A stretch of DNA of 11,631 bases from Clostridiales bacterium (GTDB lineage Bacteria > Bacillota > Clostridia > Christensenellales > Borkfalkiaceae). The position numbers and the translations under genes are program-made. Positions within the stretch are counted from its first letter, which is position 1; the number at the start of each line of letters is the position of its first letter. The notes under the pieces were generated by a model, which searched no databases, was not told the DNA's origin, and worked only from the letters and a program-made list of their open reading frames with translations. The stretch is from NCBI GenBank assembly GCA_003523255.1, contig DPGH01000011.1:1-11631 (forward strand). The letters run 5' to 3'. Of the stretch, positions 5,935-11,631 are shown in pieces.

Positions 5935-5974
5935 AAAAAAGTGTGTAAGTATATTTCGATTTACACACTTTTTT
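5935..5974 (+). terminator. Terminator of the rubrerythrin operon
   Basis: AAAAAAGTGTGTAA (5935-5948) pairs perfectly with TTACACACTTTTTT (5961-5974), a 14-bp stem with a 12-nt loop. The A-rich 5' arm lets it work on both strands. Confidence 0.9.
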
Positions 5975-6141
5975 ATTAGGCGATGCGTAAGCGCCGTTTA
6001 CACTAAAATTTTTAATAATATAGGCATATTAAGGCGTTTTTTCTGTGTTTATATAGTTATTAAGAGGTTAAAGGGTAAAAATAATCTTACGAAATTATAG
6101 TTTATCAGCTGAGCGTTATATGTTCTTTATTCTCCGTTTGC
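5975..6141. other. Intergenic spacer, nothing recognised
   Basis: This is AT-rich spacer between the operon terminator and the glycosyltransferase promoter. I see only a weak 4-bp hairpin (GGCG ... CGCC near 5978-5995) and no gene, tRNA or clear promoter. Confidence 0.4.
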
Positions 6142-6171
6142 TTGACAAACAAATCGGTAAAGGGGTATACT
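6142..6171 (+). promoter_or_regulatory. Promoter of the glycosyltransferase gene
   Basis: A perfect TTGACA (6142-6147), an 18-bp spacer and TATACT (6166-6171). The roughly 50-nt leader contains an ACCGC/GCGGT inverted repeat near 6182-6209. The ribosome site TAAGGA (6217-6222) lies just before the ATG at 6226. Confidence 0.8.
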
Positions 6172-6225
6172 AAAACAACTGACCGCTTAAGGAACTTTTT
6201 TTCGGCGGTGAGCAATTAAGGAATT

Positions 6226-7386
6226 ATGAGCGTAGACAATTGTGTTTTATCGGCGTGTGATTGCGTTGAACCGCAAAGCGAACCTGCCGAACGAAAAATT
6301 TTACTGATTTGCACCTCTTCTCAATCGGTGCTTAATTTCAGGCTCGGTCTTATAAAAGCTTTAAAAAAAGGCAGATACGACGTTTCCGTGGTAGCGCTTG
6401 ACGGAACTTTTAAAAAAGAAATAGAAGAATACGGAGTTGCGTTTTATTGCGTAAACGACGAAAACAGAGGAATAAATCCGCTTAAACTCTTATCGCTTAA
6501 ATCAAAGTATTATAGCGTTATAAAAAGAGTTGCGCCCGATATAGTTTTTACGTTTATGTTAAAGCCTAACCTGTTCGGTATACCAGCGGCAAAACGCGCG
6601 GGCGTAAAAAAAATATACTGCATGGTAGAGGGCGAAGGAGACGTTTTTATAAACGACGGCTTAAAGTGGAAGTTTATAAGACGTTTCGTTTGTAAAAAGT
6701 ACAAAAAGTCGTTCAAAAGCGTGCAAAAGGTATTCTTTCTCAATGCAGACGACCGCATGGATTTTATAAAGCGCAAACTTTTAAACGAAAGTTTATGCGA
6801 AATAGTACCGGGCGTCGGCGTCGATCTTGAAAAATTCGCGGCAAAGCCCGTTAAAAACCACGCGTCGTTTTTGATGATTGCGAGAATGCTTAAAACCAAA
6901 GGCGTTGCGGAATATTGCAAAGCCGCGCATCTTGTAAAAAAACGTTATCCGAAAGCGCGCTTTAGTTACCTCGGCGCAGAGGGCGTGCTTAAAATAGAAG
7001 ATATTCAGCCTTACATAGCGGATAAAACGTTAAGTTATTTCGGAACTTCGAGCGACGTACGACCTTTTTTAGAGGATTGTTCGGTATTTGTTTTACCGTC
7101 TTACGGCGAGGGGATGCCTATGACCGTTATGGAGGCGGAGGCTTCCGGCAGGGCGGTAATCGTAACCGACGTAAACGGCTGTAAAGAAACGGTAAAAGAC
7201 GGATATAACGGACTTCTCGTTAAAAAAGCCGATTACAGAGATCTTGCCGAAAAAATGGTGTACTGTATAGAGCACCCTGACGAAGTAGAAGAAATGTGTA
7301 AAAACGCGCGCGTTTTTGCTGAAGAAAACTTTGATGAAAGAAAGATTAACGACATCGTTTTAAGTTTTATAGAAAAAACGGAATAA
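6226..7386 (+). CDS. Glycosyltransferase family 4 (GT-B fold)
   Basis: This 386-residue enzyme would transfer a sugar from a nucleotide-sugar donor to a lipid-linked or cell-surface glycan, at the cytoplasmic face of the membrane. The conserved N-terminal domain starts near residue 23 (RKILLICTSS) after a 22-residue variable leader; it contains MLKPNLFGIPAAKRAG (111-126), which recalls the capM/PglA-like branch. The donor-binding half has VPGVGVDLEKF (194-204), IARMLKTKGVAEY (218-230), LGAEG (249-253) and the retaining-enzyme motif E-x7-E as E295 and E303 in SYGEGMPMTVMEAEASG. There is no transmembrane segment. It stands alone between its own promoter and terminator rather than in a polysaccharide cluster, so acceptor and sugar cannot be told. 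Codon use is host-like. Confidence 0.9.
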   Translation: MSVDNCVLSACDCVEPQSEPAERKILLICTSSQSVLNFRLGLIKALKKGRYDVSVVALDGTFKKEIEEYGVAFYCVNDENRGINPLKLLSLKSKYYSVIKRVAPDIVFTFMLKPNLFGIPAAKRAGVKKIYCMVEGEGDVFINDGLKWKFIRRFVCKKYKKSFKSVQKVFFLNADDRMDFIKRKLLNESLCEIVPGVGVDLEKFAAKPVKNHASFLMIARMLKTKGVAEYCKAAHLVKKRYPKARFSYLGAEGVLKIEDIQPYIADKTLSYFGTSSDVRPFLEDCSVFVLPSYGEGMPMTVMEAEASGRAVIVTDVNGCKETVKDGYNGLLVKKADYRDLAEKMVYCIEHPDEVEEMCKNARVFAEENFDERKINDIVLSFIEKTE

Positions 7387-7403
7387 AAAGTATATAAATA
7401 CGG

Positions 7404-7434
7404 CGCACCGCATAAAATTTTCGGTGCGTTTTTT
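7404..7434 (+). terminator. Terminator of the glycosyltransferase gene
   Basis: CGCACCG (7404-7410) pairs with CGGTGCG (7422-7428) and is followed by six T (7429-7434). Confidence 0.85.
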
Positions 7435-7452
7435 ATTAAAACGAGTATAGCG

Positions 7453-7481
7453 TTTACAACGGCTTGAATTTTTGATATAAT
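7453..7481 (+). promoter_or_regulatory. Promoter of the membrane-anchored unknown gene
   Basis: TTTACA (7453-7458), a 17-bp spacer and a perfect TATAAT (7476-7481). A weak, GC-rich ribosome site (GCGGGG, 7495-7500) lies 6 nt before the ATG at 7507. Confidence 0.8.
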
Positions 7482-7506
7482 TATAAAAACGGTTGCGGGG
7501 TAAAGT

Positions 7507-8364
7507 ATGAAGGTCTTAAAAAGATTGCTGATAGCATTGTTGATAATGGTTCTTCTTGCGGGCGCGTTGGTTGCGGGCGCGTATTTTTACGTAAAAAACA
7601 CGTACGGTATAGACGTGTTTAAAACCATAGGGCAATTGAAAACGCTCGGGCGGGAAGTTGATGAAGCCGAATTATGCCCTAATGCCTTTTCGGAAAGCGA
7701 CATGGCGAGCGTTGATGACGAAATAAACGCCTCGGTAGACGGGTTTATTTCGTATACGGAAGAGAACGGGTATAAAGTAAATTTCGACGACCTTCCCTCG
7801 GAGATGAAAACCGTTATCAAACTTACCGACAAACAGGTAGGTGCGGTGGCGGATACGGTCGTTCGGCAGGAAATGAACGGAGAAGTCGAAATCGCGGATA
7901 AAAAAGTACCCGTAAAACTTTTGCAAGTGGCGTTCGGCGATATAGACGAGAGCGGCAACGCTGACTTTAACGTTGTGGTGCGCCTTGATTTGAAACCGCT
8001 TACCGCAGACGTCGACGAAGGAGCAAAGAGATTTGTCGGCAAATATTTGCCGGAATTTTTATACGTTTCTTCCACCGTACGCGTTACGCGCGGCGCGGGA
8101 TTTGAATTCGCCGTAGCGCATAAAACGCTTACGCTTAACAACCTTTCGGCAAAAGATACTGAAGAGTTTTTAGGCACGCTCGACAAACTTATGGGTATAG
8201 GTACCGCGCAAACGCTTAACGAAACGATAGGTAATACCGTTTTATCCTCGCTTATCGGCAGCGAAACTCAAAACGGACTTGCGTATTCGCTTAAAAATAT
8301 CGGCGCAACCGGTTATACGTTTGCCACGGAAAACGGAGTAAATTATTTTGAAGTGTTAAGATAA
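7507..8364 (+). CDS. Membrane-anchored protein of unknown function
   Basis: I do not recognise this 285-residue protein. Residues 1-6 are basic (MKVLKR), and residues 7-28 form a strongly hydrophobic helix followed by FYVKNTYG. This is an uncleaved signal anchor or an uncleaved-looking signal peptide; there is no lipobox cysteine at its end. The rest (30-285) is hydrophilic, rich in D and E with many predicted strand-like stretches, and should lie outside the membrane. One cysteine (C57) occurs in the exported part. There are no catalytic motifs or repeats that I can see. It has its own promoter and shares a bidirectional terminator with the convergent ATP-grasp gene. A large opposite-strand open frame inside it (7587-8186) is a by-product of codon bias. 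Confidence 0.8.
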   Translation: MKVLKRLLIALLIMVLLAGALVAGAYFYVKNTYGIDVFKTIGQLKTLGREVDEAELCPNAFSESDMASVDDEINASVDGFISYTEENGYKVNFDDLPSEMKTVIKLTDKQVGAVADTVVRQEMNGEVEIADKKVPVKLLQVAFGDIDESGNADFNVVVRLDLKPLTADVDEGAKRFVGKYLPEFLYVSSTVRVTRGAGFEFAVAHKTLTLNNLSAKDTEEFLGTLDKLMGIGTAQTLNETIGNTVLSSLIGSETQNGLAYSLKNIGATGYTFATENGVNYFEVLR

Positions 8365-8395
8365 AACTCGATAGTTTTATTCGGTAAATTCAAAT

Positions 8396-8437
8396 AAAGC
8401 CCCGCTACACGGAGAATTCTTCGCGTGGCGGGGCTTT
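8396..8437. terminator. Bidirectional terminator between convergent genes
   Basis: AAAGCCCCGC (8396-8405) pairs with GCGGGGCTTT (8428-8437), a 10-bp GC-rich stem that extends imperfectly into TACAC/GCGTG. A and T runs flank both sides. It lies between the plus-strand gene ending at 8364 and the minus-strand gene ending at 8472, and serves both. Confidence 0.85.
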
Positions 8438-8471
8438 AATATGTTCAGTAAATGAGATAAGGGGCGTTATG

Positions 8472-9356
8472 TCATAACCCCGTTTCTTTTATAATATGTT
8501 CGGCATAAAGCCCTGCGACGTTTACGCCCGTAACCTTTTCTATTCCGCCGAAAAACGCGTTTGAGTTGACTTCACATATAACGGGTTTGTCGTTTTCGCC
8601 GAAAAGCACGTCTACGCCGCAGTAATCGAGCCCGAGCGTTTTTGCAGCCGTTTCGGCGGCGACGCGAAAACTTTCCGGCAAGTTAATTTTTTCGCCGTGT
8701 CCGCCGAGGTCGAGATTAGAGCGAAAGTCGTTATCGGAAACCCTTTTCATCGCCGCGGCGACTTTGCCGCCTATAACTATAACGCGCGCGTCCGTTCCGC
8801 GGCTCGTAAAAACGAACTTTTGGAACAAATGCGGTTTTAGTTTTACTTTTTCCATAATCGATAAAAGTTCCGCTTCCGTTTCGGCAAGGTATACGCCTTT
8901 ACCGAGCGAACCGTAACTTTCTTTTACAACGAGGGGCAAACCTAATTTTTCTATCGCCACCCTCGCTATTTTTTTTGAAACGGGCGCGTTTTTATCGTAA
9001 CAAAGCGCGCCGGGGATTGTGTCCGCAAGGTTTAGCCCGCTACCCGACAACGCGATAAACGTTTCTACTTTATCGTCGCAAAGCCTTATCGCTTTTGCGG
9101 TGTTAAAAAGCCGTACGCCCGCTTTTTCAAGCAGGGTTGCGGCGTATTTGTCTTTATCGAGAAAAACGCAAAACGCCGCTCCGCGATATTTTGAAACGAT
9201 TTCTCCGCCAAAAATTCCAGAATCGTATCCGTAATTTTTTACGATTTCCGTTTTCACACCGCGAAGAGCAAGTTCATATTGCAACCTGTGCGGTTGGTTA
9301 AGCCCCGCTTTTAATTCGGAATATGCGTTTATTAAAATAATTCCGTTTTCGTTCAT
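8472..9356 (-). CDS. RimK-like ATP-grasp ligase
   Basis: The start is set at 9356 (294 residues): AGGA lies 10 nt upstream, whereas the longer frame begins with a GTG at 9395 that touches the -10 box. The protein has a preATP-grasp domain (about 1-95) and an ATP-grasp fold (about 95-294): VVKESYGSLGKGVYLAE (143-159) is the phosphate-binding lysine and glycine-rich loop, TDARVIVIGGKVAAAMKR (188-205) follows, D249 in GVDVLF and CEVNSN (261-266; E262, N264) are magnesium ligands. This family joins an amino acid to a carboxylate through an acyl phosphate, for example glutamate to a protein, cofactor or peptide. The substrate here is unknown. It is a single gene, divergent from the AbrB-ABC operon. 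Codon use is host-like. Confidence 0.87.
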   Translation of the reverse strand: MNENGIILINAYSELKAGLNQPHRLQYELALRGVKTEIVKNYGYDSGIFGGEIVSKYRGAAFCVFLDKDKYAATLLEKAGVRLFNTAKAIRLCDDKVETFIALSGSGLNLADTIPGALCYDKNAPVSKKIARVAIEKLGLPLVVKESYGSLGKGVYLAETEAELLSIMEKVKLKPHLFQKFVFTSRGTDARVIVIGGKVAAAMKRVSDNDFRSNLDLGGHGEKINLPESFRVAAETAAKTLGLDYCGVDVLFGENDKPVICEVNSNAFFGGIEKVTGVNVAGLYAEHIIKETGL

Positions 9357-9386
9357 TCCGGACGCGTCCTTTAAGCGTTTTACAAA

Positions 9387-9415
9387 ATATAACACAAAAA
9401 CCGAGGTTAAGTCAA
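9387..9415 (-). promoter_or_regulatory. Promoter of the ATP-grasp gene (minus strand)
   Basis: On the minus strand, TTGACT (9415-9410), a 17-bp spacer and TTATAT (9392-9387). This overlaps the GTG of the longer open frame and so supports the start at 9356. Confidence 0.7.
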
Positions 9416-9463
9416 CCTTGCTAAGGCAGACCGGCGTTATTTTAACTTTTTACCGAGTATTGC

Positions 9464-9492
9464 TTGACGAATAAACGCGTTTATGTTATCAT
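9464..9492 (+). promoter_or_regulatory. Promoter of the AbrB-ABC operon with palindromic operator
   Basis: TTGACG (9464-9469), a 17-bp spacer and TATCAT (9487-9492). The spacer contains a perfect 14-bp palindrome, ATAAACGCGTTTAT (9471-9484), placed where a bound repressor would block RNA polymerase. The AbrB-type protein encoded next is a possible binder, by inference. Confidence 0.7.
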
Positions 9493-9502
9493 ACGGTAAG
9501 AA

Positions 9503-9520
9503 AAGTAAGACAAGTAAGAC
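9503..9520 (+). repeat. Tandem 9-bp repeat in the operon leader
   Basis: AAGTAAGAC occurs twice in direct contact (9503-9511 and 9512-9520), with a degenerate third copy (CGGTAAGAA) just before at 9494-9502. It lies about 10 nt after the -10 box, in the untranslated leader. It may be a protein or RNA binding site, or simple slippage. Confidence 0.55.
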
Positions 9521-9547
9521 TATAAATAAATCTAAAGACTATTTATA
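9521..9547 (+). promoter_or_regulatory. AT-rich hairpin in the AbrB leader
   Basis: TATAAATA (9521-9528) pairs with TATTTATA (9540-9547) across an 11-nt loop. It sits directly after the tandem nonamers and upstream of the ribosome site AAGGAA (9558-9563). As an all A-U stem it is weak in RNA, so it may instead be a DNA operator. Confidence 0.4.
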
Positions 9548-9570
9548 ATCGGTTTAAAAGGAACATAAAA

Positions 9571-9804
9571 ATGAGCGAAAAGGACGGAAAGTATATCTGG
9601 ACGACGAAAGTTACCGCCAAGGGGCAAGTCGTTATACCGAAACAGGCAAGGGAAGTGTTCGGTATCAAAGAGGGTGATACGCTTATTCTTCTCGGAGATG
9701 TAGAAAGGGGCATCGCCATAGCGAAATACGACGATTATCTGCATTTTGCAAACGCAATTTTAAACGCCGATAAAACCCCCGATAAGGAGAATAACGATGA
9801 TTGA
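9571..9804 (+). CDS. AbrB/MazE/SpoVT-family transcriptional regulator
   Basis: This 77-residue protein is a single swapped-hairpin DNA-binding domain. WTTKVTAKGQVVIPKQAREVFGIKEGDTLILL (10-41) is the full family motif, and the AKYDDY stretch follows. The last 15 residues are acidic and polar and probably unstructured. Proteins of this kind bind DNA as dimers or tetramers and often control the transporter genes beside them. The ribosome site AAGGAA precedes the ATG by 7 nt. Its 3' end overlaps the start of the ABC ATPase gene by 8 bp, so translation of the two is probably coupled. It is unlikely to be an antitoxin, since no toxin gene follows. Confidence 0.93.
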   Translation: MSEKDGKYIWTTKVTAKGQVVIPKQAREVFGIKEGDTLILLGDVERGIAIAKYDDYLHFANAILNADKTPDKENNDD

Positions 9805-10510
9805 AATCAAAGGGCTCGTTAAAGATTACCCTAAAGTGCGCGCCGTAAACGGGGTAGAATTTAACGTAGAGGGTAACGGGGTTTTTGCACTGCTGGGATT
9901 AAACGGCGCCGGTAAAACCACGCTTATAAATATGCTTGCAACGCTTACGCCGCCTACCTCGGGCACGGCAAGCGTTTGCGGTTACGACCTTATGCGGGAC
10001 AAAGAGAAAATACGGGAAATAATAAATATTTCCCCGCAAGAAACGGCGGTGATGAAAAGGCTGACCGTAAAAGAAAATCTCGTAACGCTTGCTACTCTTT
10101 ACGGCGCGAGCGATCCAGAAAGTAAAGCCGAAACGCTTATGCGGGAATTTAATCTGACGGAAAAGAAAGACGAGTATGCCAAAAACCTTTCCGGCGGGCA
10201 GCAACGGCGGCTAAGCATCGCCTTGGCGCTCGTCAACGATCCGAAAATACTTTTCCTCGACGAGCCGACTTTAGGGCTTGACGTTAAGGCGCGCCGCTCG
10301 CTTTGGACGGAGGTCGAAAGGCTTAAAAAAGACAGGGTTATAATACTTACCACTCATTATCTCGAAGAGGTAGAATCGCTTGCGGACAGGGCGGCTATTA
10401 TTTCTCGCGGAGAGATTAAGGCGATAGGAACGGTTAGCGAACTTATTTCGTCGGCGGGCGCGGACACGCTTGAAAACGCTTTTTTAACACTTTCGGAGGA
10501 AGAGGAATGA
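9797..10510 (+). CDS. ABC transporter ATP-binding protein
   Basis: This 237-residue ATPase would power an exporter formed with the permease encoded next. All motifs are present: Walker A GLNGAGKTT (34-42), Q-loop Q81 in ISPQE, signature LSGGQ (131-135), Walker B ILFLDEPTLGLD (151-162) and H-loop H187 in TTHYLEE. The HYLEE and EAD/LADR style, with GEIKAIGT after it, is that of the drug/natamycin-type (CcmA/DrrA-like) ATPases paired with ABC-2 permeases. The ribosome site AAGGAG (9784-9789) lies within the AbrB gene. The stop overlaps the next start as ATGA, a sign of translational coupling. The substrate cannot be read from the sequence. Confidence 0.95.
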   Translation: MIEIKGLVKDYPKVRAVNGVEFNVEGNGVFALLGLNGAGKTTLINMLATLTPPTSGTASVCGYDLMRDKEKIREIINISPQETAVMKRLTVKENLVTLATLYGASDPESKAETLMREFNLTEKKDEYAKNLSGGQQRRLSIALALVNDPKILFLDEPTLGLDVKARRSLWTEVERLKKDRVIILTTHYLEEVESLADRAAIISRGEIKAIGTVSELISSAGADTLENAFLTLSEEEE

Positions 10511-11238
10511 AAAAGTTTTTCGCGCTGGTAAAGCGCAACGCTTTAGAAACGTTAAGAGATCCGATCGCCGCGGTGTTCTGCGTTGTTTTTCCAGTGGTTA
10601 TGCTCGTGTTTATGCAGATTTTAATGCAGAACCTGGAGTATGCTCCCGAGAATTTTATGATTAAAAATTACGCCGCGGGGATATGCGTTTTCGGGTATAC
10701 TTTTACCGCTATGTTTTTGGCTATGCGGCTTGCGGGCGATAAAACCACGGCGTTTATTAAACGCGTAAAGGTTTTGCCGATAAAAAAAACCGCGTATGTT
10801 TTTTCGTTCTTTGCGGCGGCGGTGCCTATCGCGGTAGTACAAACGGTTTTGTTTTTCGTAATCGCGTTGTTTTTCGGGTTGCCGTTTGACGGGAACTGGT
10901 TTTTAAGTCTTGTTTACCTCATGGTTTCCGCGGTGCATTATTTATCGTTCGGCGTGCTCGTCGGAACTATGGTTAGCCGTGAGGAAAAGGCGGGACCTTT
11001 GTGTTCGATAGCGGTATCTCTTACCGGTATGCTCGGGGGTATTTTTATGCCCGTTTCGCTTTTCACCAGAGTAATGAAAACGATTGTAAACGTTTTGCCG
11101 TTTGCACATTCTACGCTTATAGCGTCTGAAATATACACGGTCGGCGCGGGCAGTATATATCCGCACGTGCTTTGGCTCGTAGGGTATACTATTCTTTACT
11201 GGGTTATCGTGTGCGTTATCGAAAAAGCGCGCAGGTAA
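10507..11238 (+). CDS. ABC-2 type transporter permease
   Basis: This 243-residue integral membrane protein is the channel partner of the ATPase just before it. About six hydrophobic segments can be seen: near 19-41, 55-75, 97-123, 131-156, 163-186 and 221-238. The short basic N-terminus (MKKFFALVKRNALETLRDP) is the amphipathic coupling helix typical of ABC-2 permeases, and IKRVKVLPIKKTAYV (84-98) matches the family's cytoplasmic loop. Such permeases usually work as dimers. It starts within the stop codon of the ATPase gene (ATGA overlap), preceded by GGAGGAAGAGG. The unit probably exports a drug, peptide or lipid, under control of the AbrB-type regulator. Confidence 0.92.
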   Translation: MKKFFALVKRNALETLRDPIAAVFCVVFPVVMLVFMQILMQNLEYAPENFMIKNYAAGICVFGYTFTAMFLAMRLAGDKTTAFIKRVKVLPIKKTAYVFSFFAAAVPIAVVQTVLFFVIALFFGLPFDGNWFLSLVYLMVSAVHYLSFGVLVGTMVSREEKAGPLCSIAVSLTGMLGGIFMPVSLFTRVMKTIVNVLPFAHSTLIASEIYTVGAGSIYPHVLWLVGYTILYWVIVCVIEKARR

Positions 11239-11320
11239 AAAAGTTTTAATAAAAATAGGTTTAATTCGTTAGCGCGAAAATTAAAAAAGTGCTAAAATAA
11301 CGACGTAACGAGCAGCAACA

Positions 11321-11353
11321 GCGTAAGTCCGGTTATCGGGCTTACGCTTTTAT
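11321..11353 (+). terminator. Terminator of the AbrB-ABC operon
   Basis: GCGTAAG (11321-11327) pairs with CTTACGC (11341-11347), with an inner CCG/CGG pair, and a T-rich stretch (TTTTATT) follows. Confidence 0.8.
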
Positions 11354-11358
11354 TATAT

Positions 11359-11393
11359 AAAGAAAACCGACCTGAACCTGACGGTTCGGTCGG
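11359..11393 (-). terminator. Minus-strand terminator, probable original tRNA-Lys terminator
   Basis: CCGACC-T-GAACC (11367-11378) pairs with GGTTCGGTCGG (11383-11393), an 11-bp stem with one bulged base and a TGAC loop. On the minus strand it is followed by TTTTCTTT. It lies only 9 nt past the partial tRNA-Lys 3' end at 11403-11421. Confidence 0.7.
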
Positions 11394-11402
11394 ACTCTCT
11401 TA

Positions 11403-11421
11403 GTCTGCCTTCGGGGACTCG
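11403..11421 (-). repeat. Partial copy of the tRNA-Lys 3' end
   Basis: GTCTGCCTTCGGGGACTCG (11403-11421) matches the tRNA-Lys 3' segment at 11574-11592 in 18 of 19 bases, in the same orientation and 171 bp away. On the minus strand it covers half of the T loop, the 3' T-stem strand and the acceptor strand, with CCA changed to CTA. The rest of the tRNA is absent here. It resembles one end of a tRNA-targeted insertion or the stump of a deleted tRNA copy. Confidence 0.75.
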
Positions 11422-11517
11422 CTTCTCTCGAGCCTCCCGCAAAACAGTCCACAGGACTGTTTTTTTGCCAAAGGCAAACGACGAATAAATTCGTCGGCTC
11501 CTAATTCTCGTCCCCGA
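11411..11517. other. Multi-hairpin element, possible structured RNA or mini-insertion
   Basis: An outer stem TCGGGGAC (11411-11418) with GTCCCCGA (11510-11517) and an inner GAGCC (11430-11434) with GGCTC (11496-11500) could enclose three perfect hairpins in a row: AAACAGTCC/GGACTGTTT (11442-11450 with 11454-11462), TTTGCC/GGCAAA (11464-11469 with 11473-11478) and CGACGAA/TTCGTCG (11479-11485 with 11490-11496). The inner stem and the last hairpin compete for base 11496. The first hairpin is followed by T residues and may act as a plus-strand terminator. I recognise no known RNA family. Confidence 0.45.
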
Positions 11518-11529
11518 TAAAGTTGCAAC

Positions 11530-11557
11530 AAAAAAACTCCAAACGCGTAGTTTGAAG
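11530..11557 (-). terminator. Terminator of tRNA-Lys (minus strand)
   Basis: On the minus strand CTTCAAAC (11557-11550) pairs with GTTTGGAG (11544-11537), 8 bp with one G-U pair, followed by seven T (11536-11530). It starts 14 nt past the tRNA end. Confidence 0.8.
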
Positions 11558-11571
11558 TTTCTCCTTTTATT

Positions 11572-11631
11572 TGGTCCGCCTTCGGGGACTCGAACCCCGG
11601 ACCCACTGATTAAGAGTCAGTTGCTCTACCA
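11572..11631 (-). tRNA. tRNA-Lys (CUU), 5' end outside the window
   Basis: Read on the minus strand, the window holds most of a tRNA: the D arm part TGGTAGAGCA, the anticodon arm CTGACTCTTAATCAG with anticodon CTT, the variable loop, a T arm with GGTTCGAGTCC, the acceptor strand GGCGG with discriminator A and an encoded CCA ending at 11572. The 5' acceptor strand and part of the D arm lie beyond the window. Confidence 0.93.

Noticed and set aside
7587..8186. 199-residue open frame on the minus strand
   Set aside because: It lies entirely opposite a well-supported plus-strand gene with promoter and terminator, lacks a ribosome site, and its serine/threonine-rich translation is typical of an antisense shadow.
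9357..9395. GTG start 13 codons upstream for the ATP-grasp protein
   Set aside because: The GTG touches the -10 box TTATAT of a well-spaced promoter, so it would not be on the transcript with a ribosome site.
11400..11606. 68-residue open frame on the minus strand
   Set aside because: It spans the tRNA-Lys 3' end, its terminator and the hairpin element; the repeated ESPKAD string in its translation only reflects the duplicated tRNA sequence.
1..11631. CRISPR array, insertion sequence or prophage
   Set aside because: No regularly spaced repeats, transposase, integrase or phage structural genes were seen on either strand.

Overview
The window reads as chromosomal DNA of an anaerobic, low-to-moderate GC Firmicute, most likely an uncultured gut-type clostridium (perhaps Christensenellales-like; that placement is only an impression from codon style and gene content). 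The support is strong AAGGAGG-type ribosome sites, TTGACA/TATAAT-type promoters, T-tailed hairpin terminators, CCA-encoding tRNA genes, and an oxygen-defence cluster of rubrerythrin, flavin-rubredoxin fusion and rubredoxin typical of strict anaerobes.

Layout. The window opens inside an initiator tRNA-Met (1-41) with its terminator, followed by about 500 bp of AT-rich non-coding DNA holding two degenerate tRNA 3'-end look-alikes facing away from each other and a cluster of AAATGT boxes. Next comes an AT-rich gene (593-1345) for a DUF2089-like zinc-ribbon protein with an unrecognised C-terminal domain, then a host-like YqhD/BDH-type alcohol dehydrogenase (1512-2684). A second AT-rich patch (2845-3795) encodes a small XRE regulator and a membrane-anchored NERD nuclease-like protein with a topoisomerase-type zinc finger. 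It abuts a pyridoxamine-oxidase-fold gene broken by one in-frame TAG (3797-4186). After a 314-bp gap lies the oxidative-stress operon rubrerythrin / high-molecular-weight rubredoxin / rubredoxin (4501-5890), which could form a complete NAD(P)H-to-peroxide electron path.

The right half holds single-gene units, each with its own promoter and terminator: a GT4 glycosyltransferase (6226-7386) and a membrane-anchored protein of unknown function (7507-8364), then, on the minus strand, a RimK-like ATP-grasp ligase (8472-9356). Divergent from the ligase is a translationally coupled operon of an AbrB-type regulator, an ABC ATPase and an ABC-2 permease (9571-11238). Its promoter carries a perfect 14-bp palindrome between -35 and -10.

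The window closes in a minus-strand tRNA-Lys(CUU). Its 3'-terminal 19 nt recur 171 bp further left, at the expected original terminator, and the stretch between them is packed with hairpins. This looks like the footprint of a very small tRNA-targeted insertion or of a collapsed tRNA array. No complete phage, IS element, CRISPR array or obvious multi-gene novel system is present. The best leads are the tRNA-Lys element, the DUF2089 fusion with its operator cluster, and the XRE-NERD patch.
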